64,000 nt of DNA, from the NCBI GenBank assembly GCA_038501625.1, contig JAZAYU010000034.1, positions 2,631,102 through 2,695,101 of the forward strand, written 5' to 3'. The first letter of the stretch is position 1. Every line of letters begins with the position of its first letter. Shown here in pieces: positions 10,717 to 22,200 of the stretch. Source of the DNA: Corbicula japonica. Lineage: Eukaryota > Mollusca > Bivalvia > Venerida > Cyrenidae. Under the pieces are notes generated by a model. The model was not told the DNA's origin. It saw only the letters and a program-made list of their open reading frames with translations, and made no database searches. The translations under genes were made by a program, and so were the position numbers.

Positions 10717-11179
10717 ACAAAGATGACCTGTTTACAATATCCGCCATTTGATATTCTCCTTAGGTTGGTCTTTATTTACAGGTTTTGCTATTCCTATATT
10801 GTATTTCTATATTGCAGTGATGATTGTTTAAATAGTCTTTGGATTAGTTTTAATTGTTACAAGTCAAAGATTTGTTTATTAACGTTAAATTGTGTTGTTT
10901 TGTGATCGAGCAGTTAAGAACAAAATAATGAAGAGTGCTCACCATTGACATGTAAATACTCAGATATTTTGAGTTTGAAGTTTCTCTTGTTTTTGAGAAG
11001 TGTGCCAAAGCTTTTGATTTCATATAATAACTTTGAATTTTAGTTTTGTGCAGTGTTGGATCAGAAATAACTTGGAAGTTAGTAAACAACAGCCCTCTAC
11101 ATGTATTGTCAATCTGAAGAAATGTGAAGTGTCCGAGGCATAAACAATGTAGTCATAATTAGAGCTTGAATGTTAGTTA

Positions 11180-11561
11180 TACCTTTACTCAATAAATCGC
11201 ATGTGTAAATGGTGTAGATCCTGTGCCCAAGGTTATAAAACTGAGCATGGAAACCAGTCTCAAATCTCAAGCATCTGATTGGCTGAAATGGCGACTGGTC
11301 GCCATTTCAGCCAATCAGATGCTTGAGATTTGAGACTGGTTTCCAATCTCAGCTTTATAACCTTCAGACCAGATCAGCTGGCACATCCGTGCCATCTGAT
11401 CAGGAACTGCACTGTTAGCTTTTTGGTCAGAAATAACCAAACAAATCAAAAAGCAAACAGTGTAGATCATGATTAGACAGCACAAATGTGCCAGCCAGCT
11501 GAACTGGGTCTACACTGCTCGTCCAGGCTGTACAGGCGTATATATTTATAGGAAAGGGTTA
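11180..11561. mobile_element. Family A MITE interrupted by a family B palindrome
   Basis: The A sequence reads up to GTGTAGATCC, breaks for the B element at 11225-11370, then resumes AGATCAGCTGGCACATCC and ends GGAAAGGGTT. The B element is therefore the younger insertion. Confidence 0.8.
11225..11370. mobile_element. Family B palindromic MITE (nested in family A)
   Basis: Two arms of ~73 bp meet without a loop at GGCGACTGGTCGCC. Each arm holds the CCAAT-box block CAGCCAATCAG. One outer end carries CCCAAGG and the other CCTTCAGACC. Confidence 0.9.
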
Positions 11562-11809
11562 TCTTTCTGAAATTGAGTTATGTTATTGTTGTTGAGAATT
11601 ACTCATTAATTAATTAAATACATGTAGTTTGATATTAAAGGGCATGATTTAGCATGTTTTATGTATTTTGCTGACACAACATGTACATAGAACCCTTATA
11701 CATGACACTTTATATATTTTTGTAAAAAATTACATCTTTAAATTTTTGTGGCTAAAATATGTCTGTTAATGACATCAAACTCTACAGTGCCTTTGATACA
11801 GTACATTTC

Positions 11810-12041
11810 AACCCTTTCTCCATAAATATACCTTTATTGCATGGCCGAACAGTGTAGATCCAGATCAGCCGGCACATATGTGCCATCTGATCAGGATATG
11901 CACTGTTTGCTTTTTTGTTATTTCTGACCAAGATGAAACCAGTACAGAACCAGATTAGATGGCATGGATGTGCTGCTTGGTCAAGATCGACTCTGGTCAC
12001 AAATGCATTAAAATATATATATATATGGAGTTAAGGGTTAA
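11810..12041. mobile_element. Family A (TTAA) MITE
   Basis: Starts AACCCTTTCTCC and ends GGAGTTAAGGGTTAA, with the TTTATTGCATGGCCGAACAG arm conserved and a short (AT)n run near the right end. Confidence 0.82.
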
Positions 12042-12099
12042 GCAATGAATGTGCTTCACTGATAAGATAATGTGATTTACAGCGTAAATGTAAATGTTA

Positions 12100-12545
12100 T
12101 TAACCCTTTACTCCATGGACTATTATCACTTAGGCGACAAGTGTAAATCCAGATCAGGCAGCATATCTGTGCAATCTTATCAGGAGCTACACTGTTTGCT
12201 TTTAGATTCATTAACCCTTTTCTTGGATATATACGCAATTTTACGCGTGTGCGACCAGTGTAGATCCAGATCAGCCGGCACATCCGTGCCATCTGATCAG
12301 GATCTGCACTGGTCGCATTTTGGTCAGAAATAACCTAATGAATCAATAAGCGAACAGTTTAGATCCTGATCAGACGGCACGGATGTGCCAGCTGATCTGG
12401 ATCTTAACTGTTCACCCTAGCAGTAAAGGTGTATCTGTACAGGAAAGGGTTAAGTTAATTCTGAGCAAGAAGCAAAGAGATGTGCTGGTTGATCTGAATC
12501 TATACTGTTTGTCTAAAAGGTTTTATATCCATGAAGTAAGGGTTG
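12100..12545. mobile_element. Family A MITE host split by a second family A copy
   Basis: The older copy runs 12100-12214 and resumes at 12450-12545, where it ends AAGTAAGGGTTGA. The interruption is exactly at a TTAA that would read GATTCATTAAGTTAATTCTG once restored. Confidence 0.78.
12211..12453. mobile_element. Family A (TTAA) MITE, reference full-length copy
   Basis: TTAA-CCCTTTTCTTGG on the left and AGGAAAGGG-TTAA on the right. Inside are two hairpins of ~66 bp, separated by the spacer TTTTGGTCAGAAATAACC. Hairpin 1 is GCGACCAGTGTAGATCC with its complement ATCTGCACTGGTCGC. Hairpin 2 is GCGAACAGTTTAGATCC with its complement. The hairpins are inverted relatives of each other. Full copies in this window are 242-243 bp including the TTAA at both ends. 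TTAA duplication plus CCC-starting termini is the piggyBac signature, so this is probably a piggyBac-mobilised MITE (inference). Confidence 0.9.
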
Positions 12546-14322
12546 ACATTGCCTGAATTTTGTGTGGATTGTTATTTAAATTTAAAAAAAGAAACAAAGT
12601 TCTTGATATATAAATGTCTAATTTAAATAGTCTGCTAAAGTATTTGGCAATAAAAAGCCTTTTTTTCTGAAATCCATGTACACATAATTGTTGTTTAAAC
12701 TCTGTCATTAAATTTCTGAAATTATAAAATTAAATAACTAGACAACTATTGCATGCATTTGCCCTGTCATTCTCCAAGGTTTTGAATTTGTACATTTGTC
12801 CTTTATGGAGAAAAAACTGAGAATTAAAATGCCATGAAATAAAGTGAATATACAATTACACAATTTGCACATTTGTCCTTTAAAGATGAAATATTTTTGA
12901 GCAAATGAAACAGTTTTAATTAAACTGAATGATTATACAATTACAGAATAATGTTGCAATCAATATTACTACGCATTTATGACACTTTGCAAACATTTTA
13001 TTTGTGTTTTGTGTGCTGAAAATTATAAAACTGAGAATGGAAACCAGTCTTTTCAAATCTCAAGCATCTGATTGGCTGAAATGGCGACCACTGATCTGTA
13101 AAGTATCCAGTTGGTTATTTTACATTTATTACATTTTAGTTTAGAATCATTATTCCTTGGAACTTGTAAATTTCATTCCATTTAATAAGTCTGAAAAGAA
13201 TATCAGATTTTTACTAGCTAATTGATGAATATCGCTGTAATGGATAGCATATTTGCATTTCCTTTAAGTTGTAGGTTTATATTTTTGTGCCATAATCTGT
13301 AGAAAGCTTCACATTGTCACTGATTTCTGCAGTTACATGTAACAATTATTTTAGATGTGCAACAGTAGATCTGTTACTAATGTGCAGAATTTGTGTTTAT
13401 ATACAAAAGCCTTTCCGATCAAACTGTGGGCTTATTTTCCTTTCCTTTCGACAAATCTTACTTCATTTGTAAAATTAACTTCTAGTATAATTATTAATTA
13501 TAAATTTTTTTGATCAAATGAAAGTAAAAAACCTGGTTAAAAATGGTGGCAACTACTGTGGTATCATTATAATTTGTGCAGGTTTTAATTTCATGTATTT
13601 TGCAAAAGAGTGAATCACTGAATGTATTATATGTACCGTCCAGTTTTCAGTAGCATCCTAATTTCGTTAACAGTTTGTTTACTGCTATGTACATACCAGA
13701 AACTCTCTGTATCCTCATAATTTTCTGTGGTAAGCTGTAACATCTGATATACAGCCCAAAACAAGTGCAAATCAGGTTAGAAATGTTATTTTTATGTGAA
13801 GTTATGTTTTCCCATAAATTTTTATAACACTTTGTTGGTGATTCATCAAAAAGTAACATTTTCAATAGAAAACTAACAGTCTGAACATAAACTTGAAAGG
13901 AGCACAACTGTGAATGTCTGCTGCATAAAGTCATATGATGCCATTTGACTTACATTCCTGTACTGTAAAAGTTGTTGTGTGTTCTGAACCAGTTAACGGA
14001 AATAGGACGTATTGTCAAGATGGCCGACCATATCACTGCATTAGGTTGTATCGTTTGTTTAAGGTTTAAATGAATTTAAAAAATGAATTAAATTTGTATT
14101 AATATCAGGAAGGATAAATAAATTTATTGTAAATCATGGTTTTATCTAATTTTCTGTTTATTTACATGACGGAAATCAAGCTAATCACTAACTCTACAGT
14201 TGTTAAAAATATTAAACAAACTAACAATATTCACAAAAACCTTGATATGCGTGTAAGTTATGAACAGTGAATGTTTAGACGTTTAGACTGCCAGTTCTTG
14301 CTTACGTCTTTCTGCCTATTCA
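12546..14322. other. Intergenic, no gene; one half family B copy
   Basis: No coding frame of interest. The only recognised repeat is the single family B arm at 13019-13092. Near 14020 there is AGATGGCCGACC, a GGC-rich spot without further promoter context. Confidence 0.5.
13019..13092. mobile_element. Family B half-copy
   Basis: A single arm (AATTATAAAACTGAGAATGG to GGCTGAAATGGCGACC) with an intact CCAAT box. The second arm is missing. Confidence 0.75.
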
Positions 14323-14470
14323 GGGCTGAAGGTTATAAAACTGAGATTGGAAACCAGTCTCAAATCTCAAGCATCTGATTGGCTGAAATGGCGACCAGTC
14401 GCCATTTCAGCCAATCAGATGCTTGAGATTTGAGACTGGTTTCCATGCTCAGTTTTATAACCTTGGACAC
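14323..14470. mobile_element. Family B palindromic MITE
   Basis: Full-length and opposite in orientation to the 11225 copy: it starts GGGCTGAAGGTTATAAAAC and ends CAGTTTTATAACCTTGG. The centre is GGCGACCAGTCGCC with no loop. Confidence 0.92.
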
Positions 14471-14477
14471 AGATCAC

Positions 14478-14685
14478 TTAACACTTTACTCCATATATAC
14501 AAGTTTTGTGGCATGTGCCAACATCCTGTGTTATCAGGATCTGCACTGTTTACATTTGATTTTTAAGGTGATATCTTGCCAAGAAGCAAACTATATATCC
14601 TGATCAGACAGCACAGACGTTCTAGCTGATCTGTATCTACACTGGTCGCACATGCAATAAATCTTGTTTGTAAATAAAGTGTTAA
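14478..14685. mobile_element. Family A (TTAA) MITE, diverged
   Basis: TTAACACTTTACTCC to AAATAAAGTGTTAA. It lies 8 bp from the preceding family B element. Confidence 0.75.
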
Positions 14686-15099
14686 CAAATTCAGAGTGTA
14701 TACCAAATGAGTTATGATATCTTTCTTGTTGTTTTAGTAGAATAAACCTAATTTTGCCTTCTTTTCTGGTTCAGGCAGTTACTGGCAAATAACTATTCTT
14801 GTAACAATACTATTGTTGGCCTTCTGGAGAAATAGTTGGCCTTTTGTAAAAATGTTTTCCTGCAATATAATATTATAGCTTGAAGTTTTCAGAAGAAATT
14901 GTAGCCAGCAGAAGGTTGTTATAGCAAATAGAAGATATTTTACCTTGCAGAATATAATTTTAGCTAGCATCAAATTTTAGCTTGCAAAAATTGTAGCTTG
15001 CTCTAATTAATTTTGACTTTAGATGATCAAGTTTGCTTGTGGAAAGTAATTGAAGTAGCAAATAAATGTAAATGGAAACTAGATAATGCAATAAGTATG

Positions 15100-15305
15100 T
15101 TCACCCTTTCCTCCATAAATATGCATTTTTACATGTGTGCGACCAGTGTAGATCCAGATCAGCCGGCATATTGGTGCCGTCTGATCAGGATCTGCATTTG
15201 TTTGCTTTTTGGTCAGAAATAACCCAATAAATCAAATAGCAAACAGTGCAGATTCTGATCAGACAGCCACTGCCATAAAGGTGTGTATATGGAGGAAAGG
15301 GTTAA
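15100..15305. mobile_element. Family A (TTAA) MITE
   Basis: TTCACCCTTTCCTCC to GGAGGAAAGGGTTAA, with the second hairpin shortened. Confidence 0.83.
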
Positions 15306-15599
15306 TGCTAGATGAAATATTTATTATGACAGAACATGAACTTAAAAGAATTATTTACTGGGATATCATGTAATTTGTGAAATAAAGCTCTACACTCATA
15401 AAAGTGACAGTATACATGGTCGAACAATTGATACATGTATGTATTTATTCAGTCAATTAAAATTGGTCGTATAAAATATTTGAAGAATAATATTGAAGTA
15501 TAAGGTATTCTTTTTATGCATGGCTATTTTAATTATCTGCTATTATGTAATGTATGTATAAAAAAAGGTTGTATTAATGTTGATCTTGTTTTGTATGTG

Positions 15600-15834
15600 T
15601 TCAACCGTTTACTTGTGGGATATGGTTGTTATCACATCGGTGAACAGTGTAGATCCAGCGATATTGGCAAATCTTTGCCATCTGATCACCATCAACAGTG
15701 TTCACTTTAGATTCATTAGGTTATATCTGACCAAGAAGCAACTGATGTGGATCCAGATCACATGGCATGGATGTGCCAGCTGATCTGGATCAACACTGAT
15801 TGCACATGTGATAAATCCCATAAGTAAAGAGTTA
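15600..15834. mobile_element. Family A MITE, diverged subfamily
   Basis: Begins TTCAACCGTTTACTTG and ends AAGTAAAGAGTTAA. It has the GGGATATGG / CATAAGTAAAG terminal variant seen in the older copies. Confidence 0.7.
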
Positions 15835-16278
15835 AGTATGTTATTTTCTCATACATTGAGCTGCTTAGAAACATTTATTGGCTTTTTATTCGCAATATAT
15901 AGACTTGATTATATACTGTAACATTTGTCCTTATGTTTCTGTAGTTTAAACCTGAAGATTGGCTGGAAATTCTGGCAAACAATTATTCAGAATGTCATTA
16001 TTGCTTTAATGTTGCACACCATGAGAATTGTGTTTTCTAGGCTGATATAGTTGTCTAGAACCAATATAACAAGAGCAGTAAGACACTGTAAACCAATAAC
16101 TTTTCTCGGTTTTAAGTTTTGCTATATTCACAGATGGCAAATGAAATGCCGAATACTTTGCATGAATAATTCTGCAGGATTTCACAAATCAGTTGTATTG
16201 TTTTAAGCTTAAATTAATTATAGATATTTTAGTTTCAACCAAAAGATAAAGAATGTAGTTGTTCATAAAATATTGAAA

Positions 16279-16578
16279 TACCCATCACTCCATGGACGTG
16301 ATCGATATCCTATGTGTGACCAGTATAGATCCAGATTAACCTGTACATCTTTGCAAACTGATCTGGATCTAGCGGTCCCATCTTTGTCAGAAATATTAAC
16401 CTGTACATCTTTGCAAACTGATCTAAATCTGGCTGTCCCATTTTTGTCAGAAATATTCTAATCAATCTTAAAGGTAATGGGTGTAGATCCTGATCAGGAT
16501 ACTCAGATGTGGGCTGATCTGGATCTACACTGGTCACACATGGAATTTAAGGCATATCCATATGGAGTAAAGGGATAA
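16279..16578. mobile_element. Family A MITE with internal tandem duplication
   Basis: Starts ATACCCATCACTCCATGG and ends ATGGAGTAAAGGGAT. The block AACCTGTACATCTTTGCAAA through TTGTCAGAAATATT is duplicated in tandem (~16340-16457). Confidence 0.7.
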
Positions 16579-16607
16579 AAGAGCTGTCATAGATCTGTCT
16601 CTTTAAT

Positions 16608-16849
16608 TTAACCCTTTCCTGGATATATATGCATATTTACGCATGTGCGACCAGTGCAGATCCAGATCAGCCGGCACATCCGTGCCATCTAATCAGGATC
16701 TGCACTGTTCGCATTTTGGTCAGAAATAACCTAATTAATCATAAAGCGAACAGTTTAGATCTTGATCAGATGGCACGGATGTGCCAGCTGATCTGGATCT
16801 AAACTGTTCGCCCTAGCAATAAAGGTGTTTCTGTACAGGAAAGGGTTAA
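16608..16849. mobile_element. Family A (TTAA) MITE, full 242 bp
   Basis: TTAACCCTTTCCTGG to CAGGAAAGGGTTAA, with both hairpins near consensus. A young copy. Confidence 0.92.
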
Positions 16850-17394
16850 AGAGCATACTTTGCATTTGCTTTATTGCACAGAGTGATGCTACATTATACA
16901 ATGTAGTTTTATTTTTATTTTTTGCTGAGATTTTGTGTTTTTCTTTTTTTTGAATTTATAGTTAGTTTATGTTATATATTATAAATCTACTAGACAGCAA
17001 TTATTATTTTATTCTAGTAATCTTTTCCAAAGGTCTTGGGAATTTTTTGGTCTTTGCATTTGTAATAAGATTGTTTATATTGCATCAGAAAATTGTATTT
17101 TGGATCATTGCTTTGTATACTACAGTTAAAGTAATGAATAAATATTTATATAGTTCATTGTTTTCGTTACTTATATTCGGCATGGTGATTTCATGAATTT
17201 TAGTTTGCAGCGTTCCAACTTGAAGAACAAAGGAGTTAGTATTAAACCAACTTCAAACTCATCAACATCAGGGTCCAAGATTATTAAACTGAGACTGGTC
17301 TCCAGTTTTAATTTTATGATCTTCGGTCCAGACCTTTAGTTCTCGGCTACTCTATGAAATATAGACCAGACTGAAATGAAGATTCGACTGTATT

Positions 17395-17691
17395 CTCCTT
17401 GATGTATGGCTTTCATCCTTTGCAGTGTTATCTGCATCTACACTGTTTGCTTCTTGCTCACAAATAACGAATAGCAGGCTAATCTGAATCTGCACAGTGC
17501 CCTAGGTTATAAAACTGAGCATGGAAACCAGTCTCAAATCTCAAGCATCTGATTGGCTGAAATGGCGACTGGTCGCCATTTCAGCCAATCAGATGCTTGA
17601 GATTTGAGACTGGTTTCCAATCTCAGCTTTATAACCTTCAACCCAGGTTACACATGGGATAAAAGCCGTGTCAATGGAGTAAACTGTTAAA
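17395..17691. mobile_element. Diverged family A MITE interrupted by family B
   Basis: Family A fragments (ATCTGCATCTACACTGTTTG on the left, GGAGTAAACTGTTAA on the right) flank the family B palindrome at 17493-17646. Confidence 0.6.
17493..17646. mobile_element. Family B palindromic MITE (nested in family A)
   Basis: AGTGCCCTAGGTTATAAAAC to AACCTTCAACCCAGG. Both arms are intact around GGCGACTGGTCGCC. Confidence 0.92.
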
Positions 17692-18167
17692 GGTTATGTC
17701 AGTGACTCCAAACATGGAGAAGTATATGTCAATAGGAAAAAAAAAAGAAACAATTGTTCACAATCAAAGGTGGGGTAGTTAAAAAGGAGTGCTTCCCCTT
17801 GAAAAGACTGGTGCTCACTATTATATGATCCTTTGATTGGCCATTTAAGGGTCAATCTGTAATGACCCTTGAAATGAGGTTTATTTAGGTCATGTACAAG
17901 ATCAATACAGATGGTCTGATTTAAATAAAAGATAAAAATCAGGAACAAGAATACCACTGCGGCAGTGCACAGGAAGGACTTGCTACTTTGATAAGCATCA
18001 CCATTACATATGATACTTAATAACATTCACAAATTTTGTCTCATATTGCATTCAGTTATAGAAAAATGACAATTCCCCCTTTATACCTTCATTATATTGC
18101 CATACAAAATGGCTGAAAGTCTAATAAAAGAAAAGCTTTATGTCTTTATGTTGTGCACTAAATCATG

Positions 18168-18312
18168 GGACCAAAACCGTAAGTAACTGGACATCAGTTT
18201 CAAAACTCTAGCTTCTGATTGCTCCATCTGGAGATTGGTCACAATTTCAACCAATCAGATGCCTGACACTTGCAACTGGTCCCAAGACCAAGTTTTATGA
18301 TCTTGGGCCCTG
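18168..18312. mobile_element. Old family B relative
   Basis: Outer ends GGGACCAAAACCGTAAG and TTTTATGATCTTGGGCCC. The arms are diverged, but CAACCAATCAGATG is preserved. Confidence 0.55.
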
Positions 18313-18854
18313 GTAACTGATTCTTTTTGATGTTTGTGAAAAAACATACAGGGCTAATCCAACCTATACACTTGTAAAGCATCTTTTATTTTCCCAATCT
18401 TATAAACTGTTGAAAAATAATGAACAATATTTACTGAATTCAGAAAATGTTTACCAAGATCCAATCAGTTTACAATTATTTGCTCTTATGAATGTACAAG
18501 ATTCTTAATAAATGTGCTAACCTGCAATTATGAAAGACTTTTTAAGTCTGTAACTCACTATGTTTAAAATATAAAAAACAACAAAAGTTAACAATATCAT
18601 TTTTATATAATTTTTATCAACAAATATAAACTTGTAACAATCATCAAAATGTCAACAATAAATAGTTTGCAGTAAAGAAAGGAAACATCTTCACTAAACA
18701 GGTTTGCAAATGTGAATTAGTTTCTGAGAAGATGGTAGGAAATTAGCACATAATACTCAAAATCATTAATTTCCTGCTTGAGATATAAACACTGAAATAT
18801 TCAATGACCAATTCACTTTAATAGTTACTTGTGGAGATGTATACTTGAACTTGG

Positions 18855-19103
18855 TCAACTACCTTTACTGCCTAGATACACCTTCATTGTGAGGATAAAT
18901 AGTGTTGATCCAGATTAGCCAGCACATTTGTGCCATCTGATCAGGATCTACACTGTTCTCCATTTATAGATTCATTAGGTTATTTCTCTACTAATATGCA
19001 ACCAATGCAAATCCAGATCAGACGGCCAGAATGTCATGGCTGATCTGGATCTACACTGGTTCCACATGTGTTAAAATGCGTAGAAATGGAGTAAATGGTT
19101 AAT
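18855..19103. mobile_element. Family A MITE, diverged
   Basis: TTCATTGTGAGGATAAATAG arm, GATCCAGATTAGCCAGCAC hairpin, ending GGAGTAAATGGTTAA. Confidence 0.7.
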
Positions 19104-19284
19104 GCTTTGAAGATAAAGCAGTGTAGCTCCAGATCAGCAAGAACATCTGAGATGTTTGTTCAGGATCTACAGTGTTCACTTACAGATTCATTTGGTTATT
19201 TATAACCATGGATGTGCCAGCTTATCTAGACCTACACTGGTTGTACAAGCGTTATAATGCATAGAAATGGAGTAAAGAGTTTAA
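19104..19284. mobile_element. Family A MITE, 5'-truncated, directly after the previous copy
   Basis: Starts inside the arm (GATAAAGCAGTGTAGCTCC) and ends GGAGTAAAGAGTTTAA, 12 bp before the ZFAT stop codon on the other strand. It therefore lies in the ZFAT 3' UTR. Confidence 0.6.
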
Positions 19285-19295
19285 TGCTTTGAGGA

Positions 19296-22200
19296 TCAGG
19301 ACGTGACGACTTCTGTCTGTACCTCTCCAAGTATCTGGCCCTCCACCGATACAGTTTCAGGTTGGTATTCACTGTGGACCTCAACCATGTCTATGGTTCC
19401 TTCAGTTACCTGCCAAACAAATACATTGCACAGTTGTAATTTCAATTAAATTTCAATCCATTGTGAAACATATTCTTTCTACTTACTCAAGTATGACAGC
19501 TGAAAGCTACCTGGTCTTAAGTTTACTAGGAGAAAGAAGACCTGTCTAAAAAGTTAGTAATTTGATTGGTTAAAATTAAACATAGTCACGTAACTGACTT
19601 ATGAAAATTAAACAATTTATGGCCCAAAATTATTAAATTGGGGCTGGGGGCTAGTCTCAAATCTCAAGCATCTGATCTAGTTAATTTTAAATCAGTTCCC
19701 AAAATAGACTGGTCTCCAATTCTTACTTTATGATCTTGGTACCAGATTGCTGAGAATTGTCTCTAAAACACGATTTCTTATCTTTCAGCCTAAAACTGGG
19801 ATTGGATATGACATTCACTGTTTGTACCCAGCCCTCCTGGATTGGGGAAAAAACTGTTAATTGTTCAGCTTCTGCACAAATGTCTGTCACATGAAATACT
19901 ACCAGAATATGTAAATCAAACCAACCTCTTCAGTGTGTGGTATGTACTGTATTACATACTGGTTCCCATCCAAATCTGTGGCATTCTCTGCTGATAAATA
20001 AACCTGGCTCCCGTCCTGCTGCTGCACTATGATGGTTTCTGGATTCATATGCAGCATTGATGTGGAACCATCTTCATTCTGGGAACCAGCTAAACCACCA
20101 TTTTGAGACAGGCCAATGATCTGCTGCAGAATATTCACAGCAGAGGCAGTCTTCTCATCCAGGTTGCCATCTAACACAGACGAAATACTTTTTACACTAT
20201 TCTTTGTAAAATGTAAGGATATTACATCACCATTAGATCTATAGTGTATTGTCTACAATGTGGAATTAACATAAATACAAACAATTATTGTAGAAGTTTT
20301 AAAAATTACTTTTCTTCATCAAAAAGAATGTAACGCTTGACAACAATGGTATACAAATGTATTTATCTATATTAAAAATCATACAATCCCATTTAAACAT
20401 TTCAATGTTGACATGGAACCAAGATGATTAGTAAGTCAGACTACATTTAAAATAAAATAAAGTTAAATAAAATGCCATTGTTCAATTTGTTGCATAGTTT
20501 TTACAATCATTGTCAAATGTCAGCATCTATAAAAACCTTACTTTATTTGTTAACAAGGACTAAAGCACTCATTTACTAACTTACACATAAATAACTTGTG
20601 TTTACATTTCACATTTGATTGTAAATTATTCAATTTTTTTTTATTTTAACATTAAGAGCTTCTGCAGAAAAAAATGTTGGGGTGGCAGTCCACAACAAAA
20701 TGAAATCTGTTGCTGGATAGATATTGATGACATTTCTACAACATTTAGAAATCTATTCTGCAGTATTTCTTTGTTTAGCCATAATATTTAGTTTCATTAC
20801 CAGTGACAATGTGGGATTCGGTGGCTCCAGCTATCTCCATGTTAACCTGCTGCTGGCCTGATTCATCTAACTGTACAACCTGAAAAAAAATCATAAATAA
20901 ATCCTCATTATGGAAAATGTGTTTGGGTTGAAATCTTGACACTAGTTTCATTGGATTAACCCTTTCCCGTACAGATACACCTTTATTGCTAGGGCGAACA
21001 GTTTAGATCCAGATCAGCCGGCACATCCGTGCCGTCTGATCAGGATCTAAACTGTTCGCTTTTTGATTCGTTAGGTTATTTCTGACCAAAATGCGACCAG
21101 TGCAGATCCTGATCAGACGGCACGGATGTGCCGGCTGATCTGGATCTACACTGGTCGCACATGCATAAAAATGCGTATCTATCCAGGAATGGGTTAACCC
21201 TTCACTCTATCGAATATGGCTGTTATCCTAGGTTGTATGGTGTAGATCCAGATCAGCTGGGACAACTGTGCTGTCTAATAAGGATCTACACTGTTCACTG
21301 TTGCTTTCTGATTCATTTGGTTATTTCTGACCAAGAAGCCAACAGTGTTGATCCTGATCATATGGCAAGGATGTGGCGGCTATCTGGATCTATGGAACTA
21401 TGCTAATGGCACATGCAATAAAACCTGTGTACATGTATATAGAGTCAAGAGGTAAATTTTATTATGTTATTTAACTAAAGCTTGAAGTAATGTTATTTAT
21501 GCTGATATTCTGCATCATGTTTCATTGCAAAAATAGATTATTTGTTATAAGCCACAGAAGATTCTTTGCTAAAAATCTATTAAAAGAGGCATGAATCAAA
21601 ATCTTGTATGAGTGATCAGTTGATTTCTTACAAACAGATCTGTTGGAAATGAAACAACAGTTAAAATGCTTTTAGGGTTACACAAATTTAAGTTTTATGT
21701 AAAAATTGTTTAACTTTAACTCAAAAATTTGTTGGTCAAACTGTACAAAACAGCTTCATTGATGCAGACAAATTATTCTAAATATTGGGTCAATATGATA
21801 AGTTCTTTTAAAGTACTGAAATCTGCTGATTCCTTAACTTTAAAAGAGATATACAATTACTCAAAATGCTCACCTGAACTTCAGACAAATTTCCCTGAAT
21901 ATCCTGAACTTTCTGAATCTCCTGAACGTTGACATGGTGACGGGTACGTAGGTGGCGCTTCAGATCACTAAGGTTACCAAACAGGTAGTCACAACTGATA
22001 CACTTAAATGTATTCACATCCTGTGAGATCTCTATGGGAGTTGAACCCATGCTTGGCAAGTTGTTTGCATTCACTTCTTTATGAAACCTGCAAATATCAA
22101 AAGCACATATAAAGATAATGGCTGCCAGAGAAAATAAAATACTTGTCAACTCTCTAATTTTCTGAATCTAACAAAATGTAAAAGTACATTTACAGTTTGT

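Noticed and set aside
16608..16849. Family A as a tRNA-derived SINE
   Set aside because: No A/B box pair or poly-A/T tail. Symmetric TTAA-flanked inverted ends indicate a DNA element.
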